From Butyricimonas sp. Marseille-P3923 (GTDB lineage Bacteria > Bacteroidota > Bacteroidia > Bacteroidales > Marinifilaceae), in contig NZ_FXXL01000003.1 of the NCBI RefSeq assembly GCF_900184685.1, forward strand, positions 1 through 64,000: a DNA stretch of 64,000 nt. The letters run 5' to 3'. The notes under the pieces were generated by a model. That model was not told where the DNA came from and made no database searches. It worked only from the letters and a program-made list of their open reading frames with translations. This document shows, piece by piece, positions 61,490 to 64,000 of this stretch; the stretch's first letter is position 1; each line of letters starts with the position of its first letter. Position numbers and translations under genes: made by a program.

Positions 61490-63754
61490 ATGAGAACGAT
61501 ATATAAAATAGCCAAGACAGAATTGCAGGTCTTGTTTTATTCCCCGATAGCCTGGATGATTATCATTATTTTTACTTTTCAGGCAAGCATGATTTTTTCT
61601 GTTTTATTTGAAGGAACGATAAAATTTCACTCCATGGTAGATCATGGAACGTACAATCTGACCGCTATGACGTTTGCCGGTAAGAAAGGACTTTTTATGC
61701 AGATATTATTTTCTCTTTATCTCTACATTCCGTTGTTGACGATGGGATTGATGAGTAGGGAGTATAGTAGTGGGTCTATTAAATTGTTGTACAATTCACC
61801 CATCACGAATACCCAGATTATATTGGGTAAATATCTGTCCATGATGGTTTACGCGTTGGTGTTGATTGCAATCCTTTCGGTATTTGTCGTGTTTGCCGGG
61901 ATTACGATCCCGCATTTTGATTGGGGGCTTTGTTTTTCCGGGTTGCTGGGAATTTATTTATTAATATGCGTGTATTCCGCCATCGGTTTGTTTATGTCGA
62001 GTATTACCTCGTATCAATTGGTGGCGGCTTTATGTACTTTGTCTTTGTTAGCCGTGTTGAGTTATATGCGGGAAGTGTGGCAAAACATTGAGTTCGTGCG
62101 GGAGCTGACGTATTGGTTATCTATATCCGGCAGGGCAAATCAATTTATCCATGGGTTAATTTGTAGTGAAGATCTACTTTATTTCTTGATCTTGATTGCT
62201 TTGTTTCTGTGTTTGACGATTATACAGCTTCAAGCAGCCCGGCAAAAGAGTAGATGGACAGTTACATGGAGCAAGTTTTTTATGTTGTTTGTGGGGGTTA
62301 TGTTTTTGGGATACTTGACTTCCCGCCCGAAATTGATGTTTTTTTATGATGCAACGCAGACTAAAGCGATGTCACTCGTTCCTAAAACACAGGAGTTGAT
62401 TTCAAAGTTGAAAGGAGGCATGACGATTACCACTTACGGGAATATCATGGAGAATGATTTTGGATACGTGGCATCCAGATCCGTGAAGGAAGATATTGCT
62501 GGTGAATTGATGCCTTATATTCGTTTCAAGCCGGAAACTGATACAAAATATGTCTACTATTACCCAAAAGACACGGAGACGAGAGATTTGTATTATATGG
62601 TAGATTTGTTGGATGAGAATATAAATAAGGTATTACGTTCCGACAAGGTGGATATTCCAATAGATTCCGTGGCGGAAGGGATAAGTATTGTACGTATTTT
62701 TGAACGGGAGAATGGGCAGAAAGAGATTTTGCCCGTGTATAATGACGCGACAAAATTTCCGAAGGAAGAAGACTATTTTACGATGTTCAGGCGTTTTGTG
62801 GAAACTCCTCATCCAGTCGGTTATTTGACAGGACATGGAGAACGGAATATGTTAAAATCTGCGGATCGGGATTATCGTTTGATTATGAGGGAGAGATCAT
62901 TTCGTCAATCTTTTATAAATAACGGATTTGATGTGGTAGAATTGACTTTGGAACAGAAGGTTCCCTCGGATGTCAATTTGTTGATTATTGCGGATCCTCG
63001 AGGGCAATTGACAGATCTTGAGAAAGGAAATTTACAGGAGTATATTGATCGGGGTGGTAATTTGTTTATGGCATTGAATCCGCAAAGTTCTCAGAGTTTT
63101 AAAGAGTTCATCGAGCAATTCGGGGTAGATGTTGTCCCGGGGTCTTTGGTGAGACCGAATAGCCGGACGACCGCTGATATTGTTTATTCTATAAGTATCC
63201 CGAATAGTGCGGATAAAATGGGTGGAATCTTTGGCGATTTGTTACGGGAAGAAACTTTGATGGCTGGTGCTCGTTGTTGTGGGTTTAATTATCCCGCGAA
63301 TAAAGGATATGATGTAACTCCTCTTTTTACAACAGCCGGTAAAGGTGTTTGGAATGAAGTGGAAACAACGAATTTTGCTGATGATACTGTGCGGTTGAAT
63401 CCCGTGGCAGGTGAAGTCGAGAAAGCATACGTGACAGGTCTTGGAGTTTCCCGGAAAGTGGACGATCGAGTGCAAAAGATCATGTTGTTCGGGAATGCAG
63501 ACTACTTTAGTAACACGGGGCTTGATTTTAAAGCGGAGGAAGGAGTTCTGAATCTTGACGTTATGGGGGCATCCGTTTATTGGTTGTCGGATGGGTATTC
63601 TCCGGTTCAGATTGTTCGTCCCGTCCCGCCAGATGAATATATAAATATTACCCGAAAGAATTCAAAATGGATCAGTATTTTCTTCTTGGGGATTTATCCC
63701 GGAATATTATTATTGATCGCCTTGGGATTGTGGCTTATGAGAAGAGGAAAGTAA
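61490..63754 (+). CDS. ABC-2 permease fused to auxiliary domain (GldF-GldG fusion)
   Basis: A 754-residue membrane protein joining two parts. Residues about 1-245 are an ABC-2 permease with six helices (LFYSPIAWMIIIIFTFQASM, GLMSREYSSGSIKLLYNSPI), like GldF. After another helix (FFMLFVGVMFLGYL) comes a large extracytoplasmic GldG/ABC_transp_aux domain (VGYLTGHGERNMLKSADRDY, LLIIADPRGQLTDLEKGNLQ) and a C-terminal helix (WISIFFLGIYPGILLLIALG). In gliding Bacteroidetes GldF and GldG are separate genes; fused forms are known in gut relatives that do not glide. Substrate unknown. Confidence 0.9.
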   Translation: MRTIYKIAKTELQVLFYSPIAWMIIIIFTFQASMIFSVLFEGTIKFHSMVDHGTYNLTAMTFAGKKGLFMQILFSLYLYIPLLTMGLMSREYSSGSIKLLYNSPITNTQIILGKYLSMMVYALVLIAILSVFVVFAGITIPHFDWGLCFSGLLGIYLLICVYSAIGLFMSSITSYQLVAALCTLSLLAVLSYMREVWQNIEFVRELTYWLSISGRANQFIHGLICSEDLLYFLILIALFLCLTIIQLQAARQKSRWTVTWSKFFMLFVGVMFLGYLTSRPKLMFFYDATQTKAMSLVPKTQELISKLKGGMTITTYGNIMENDFGYVASRSVKEDIAGELMPYIRFKPETDTKYVYYYPKDTETRDLYYMVDLLDENINKVLRSDKVDIPIDSVAEGISIVRIFERENGQKEILPVYNDATKFPKEEDYFTMFRRFVETPHPVGYLTGHGERNMLKSADRDYRLIMRERSFRQSFINNGFDVVELTLEQKVPSDVNLLIIADPRGQLTDLEKGNLQEYIDRGGNLFMALNPQSSQSFKEFIEQFGVDVVPGSLVRPNSRTTADIVYSISIPNSADKMGGIFGDLLREETLMAGARCCGFNYPANKGYDVTPLFTTAGKGVWNEVETTNFADDTVRLNPVAGEVEKAYVTGLGVSRKVDDRVQKIMLFGNADYFSNTGLDFKAEEGVLNLDVMGASVYWLSDGYSPVQIVRPVPPDEYINITRKNSKWISIFFLGIYPGILLLIALGLWLMRRGK

Positions 63755-63785
63755 CACAAGCGGTTATTTAATTGCTAGGTATAAA

Positions 63786-63821
63786 GAGAGCGATTGAAAA
63801 CTTCTTTTCAATCGCTCTCTT
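63786..63821. terminator. Terminator between ABC genes and cysteine desulfurase
   Basis: A perfect 15-bp stem (GAGAGCGATTGAAAA / TTTTCAATCGCTCTC) with loop CTTC followed by TTGT. Serves the two convergent genes. Confidence 0.85.
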
Positions 63822-63829
63822 GTATGATA

Positions 63830-64000
63830 TTAGTTTCTAATAGCGGCAATTTCCTTTACTGCCTCGATTGCCGTGTTCACGTCTTCTTCCGTGGTGAAGG
63901 CACCGATGCTCATGCGGACGGTGCCGTGGAGGTCGAACGTGCCGATTACCTCGTGTACTTTCGGTGCACACTGCAATCCGGTGCGAACGGCAATATTGTA
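63830..64000 (-). CDS. Cysteine desulfurase family aminotransferase, C-terminal part (partial)
   Basis: The last 56 codons of a minus-strand gene that continues past the right edge. The reading NIAVRTGLQCAPKVHEVIGT then LHGTVRMSIGAFTTEEDVNT is the C-terminal domain of class V aminotransferases of the cysteine desulfurase (NifS/SufS) type; the cysteine in RTGLQCAP corresponds to the persulfide-forming residue. The frame was read directly from the sequence, as it has no start inside the window. Confidence 0.88.
   Translation of the reverse strand, partial: YNIAVRTGLQCAPKVHEVIGTFDLHGTVRMSIGAFTTEEDVNTAIEAVKEIAAIRN

Overview
The window reads as a chromosomal piece of a gut Bacteroidales bacterium. 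Supporting signs are two SusC/SusD outer-membrane uptake operons each with an ECF sigma factor and a FecR anti-sigma factor, a UpxY-type antiterminator heading a capsule locus, GldA/GldFG-type ABC genes, and promoters of the Bacteroides TAnnTTTG class. A complete lysine-to-butyrate operon points to a butyrate producer such as Butyricimonas or Odoribacter (Odoribacteraceae). That genus-level placement is inference.

Layout. (1) 1-14305: capsule or surface polysaccharide locus on the + strand, with UpxY regulator, an unknown protein, UDP-glucose dehydrogenase, UDP-glucuronate epimerase, then a distinctly AT-rich block (about 3985-12485) with Wzx flippase, acyltransferase, Wzy polymerase, GT4, a GNAT/FemAB-like protein, a CapA-like phosphoesterase, a CapK-like ligase and a GT2, closing with a PglC-like initiating transferase and a DegT aminotransferase. 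(2) 14431-16100: small accessory genes (RteC-like, DUF6266-like, a small membrane protein). Two are split by frame changes, one of them exactly at a classical U UUU UUA slippery site. (3) 16152-31702: one long minus-strand operon holding every enzyme for fermenting lysine to butyrate, acetate and ammonia: AtoD, Kal, Kce, two Kdd paralogues, KamA, two accessory ATPases, KamD, KamE, AtoA, thiolase, butyryl-CoA dehydrogenase and EtfBA. (4) 32219-33621: an iron-sulfur flavoprotein and a MutY/EndoIII-type glycosylase. (5) 33583-49722: ECF sigma factor divergent from FecR-SusC-SusD-DUF4843-PKD lipoprotein-zinc metalloprotease-inactivated metalloprotease-two thioredoxin proteins. (6) 49786-50976: glycine C-acetyltransferase. 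(7) 51088-60446: a TlpA-like thioredoxin divergent from a second sigma-FecR-SusC-SusD operon ending in a degenerate metallopeptidase-like lipoprotein and a FISUMP-domain lipoprotein. (8) 60552-63754: ABC transporter with a GldF-GldG fused permease. (9) The C-terminus of a cysteine desulfurase at the right edge.

Most unusual signals: a family of degenerate 7-bp tandem repeats that fills the gene junctions of the lysine operon, often as two facing complementary arms, supplies several stop codons and has apparently inserted into the coding sequence of the DegT aminotransferase; a 31-bp element (27/31 identical) placed in the promoter position of both genes flanking the second ECF sigma factor, with ECF-like -35 and -10 blocks 17 bp apart; a putative programmed -1 frameshift; and loss of metal ligands in metalloprotease paralogues of both uptake operons.
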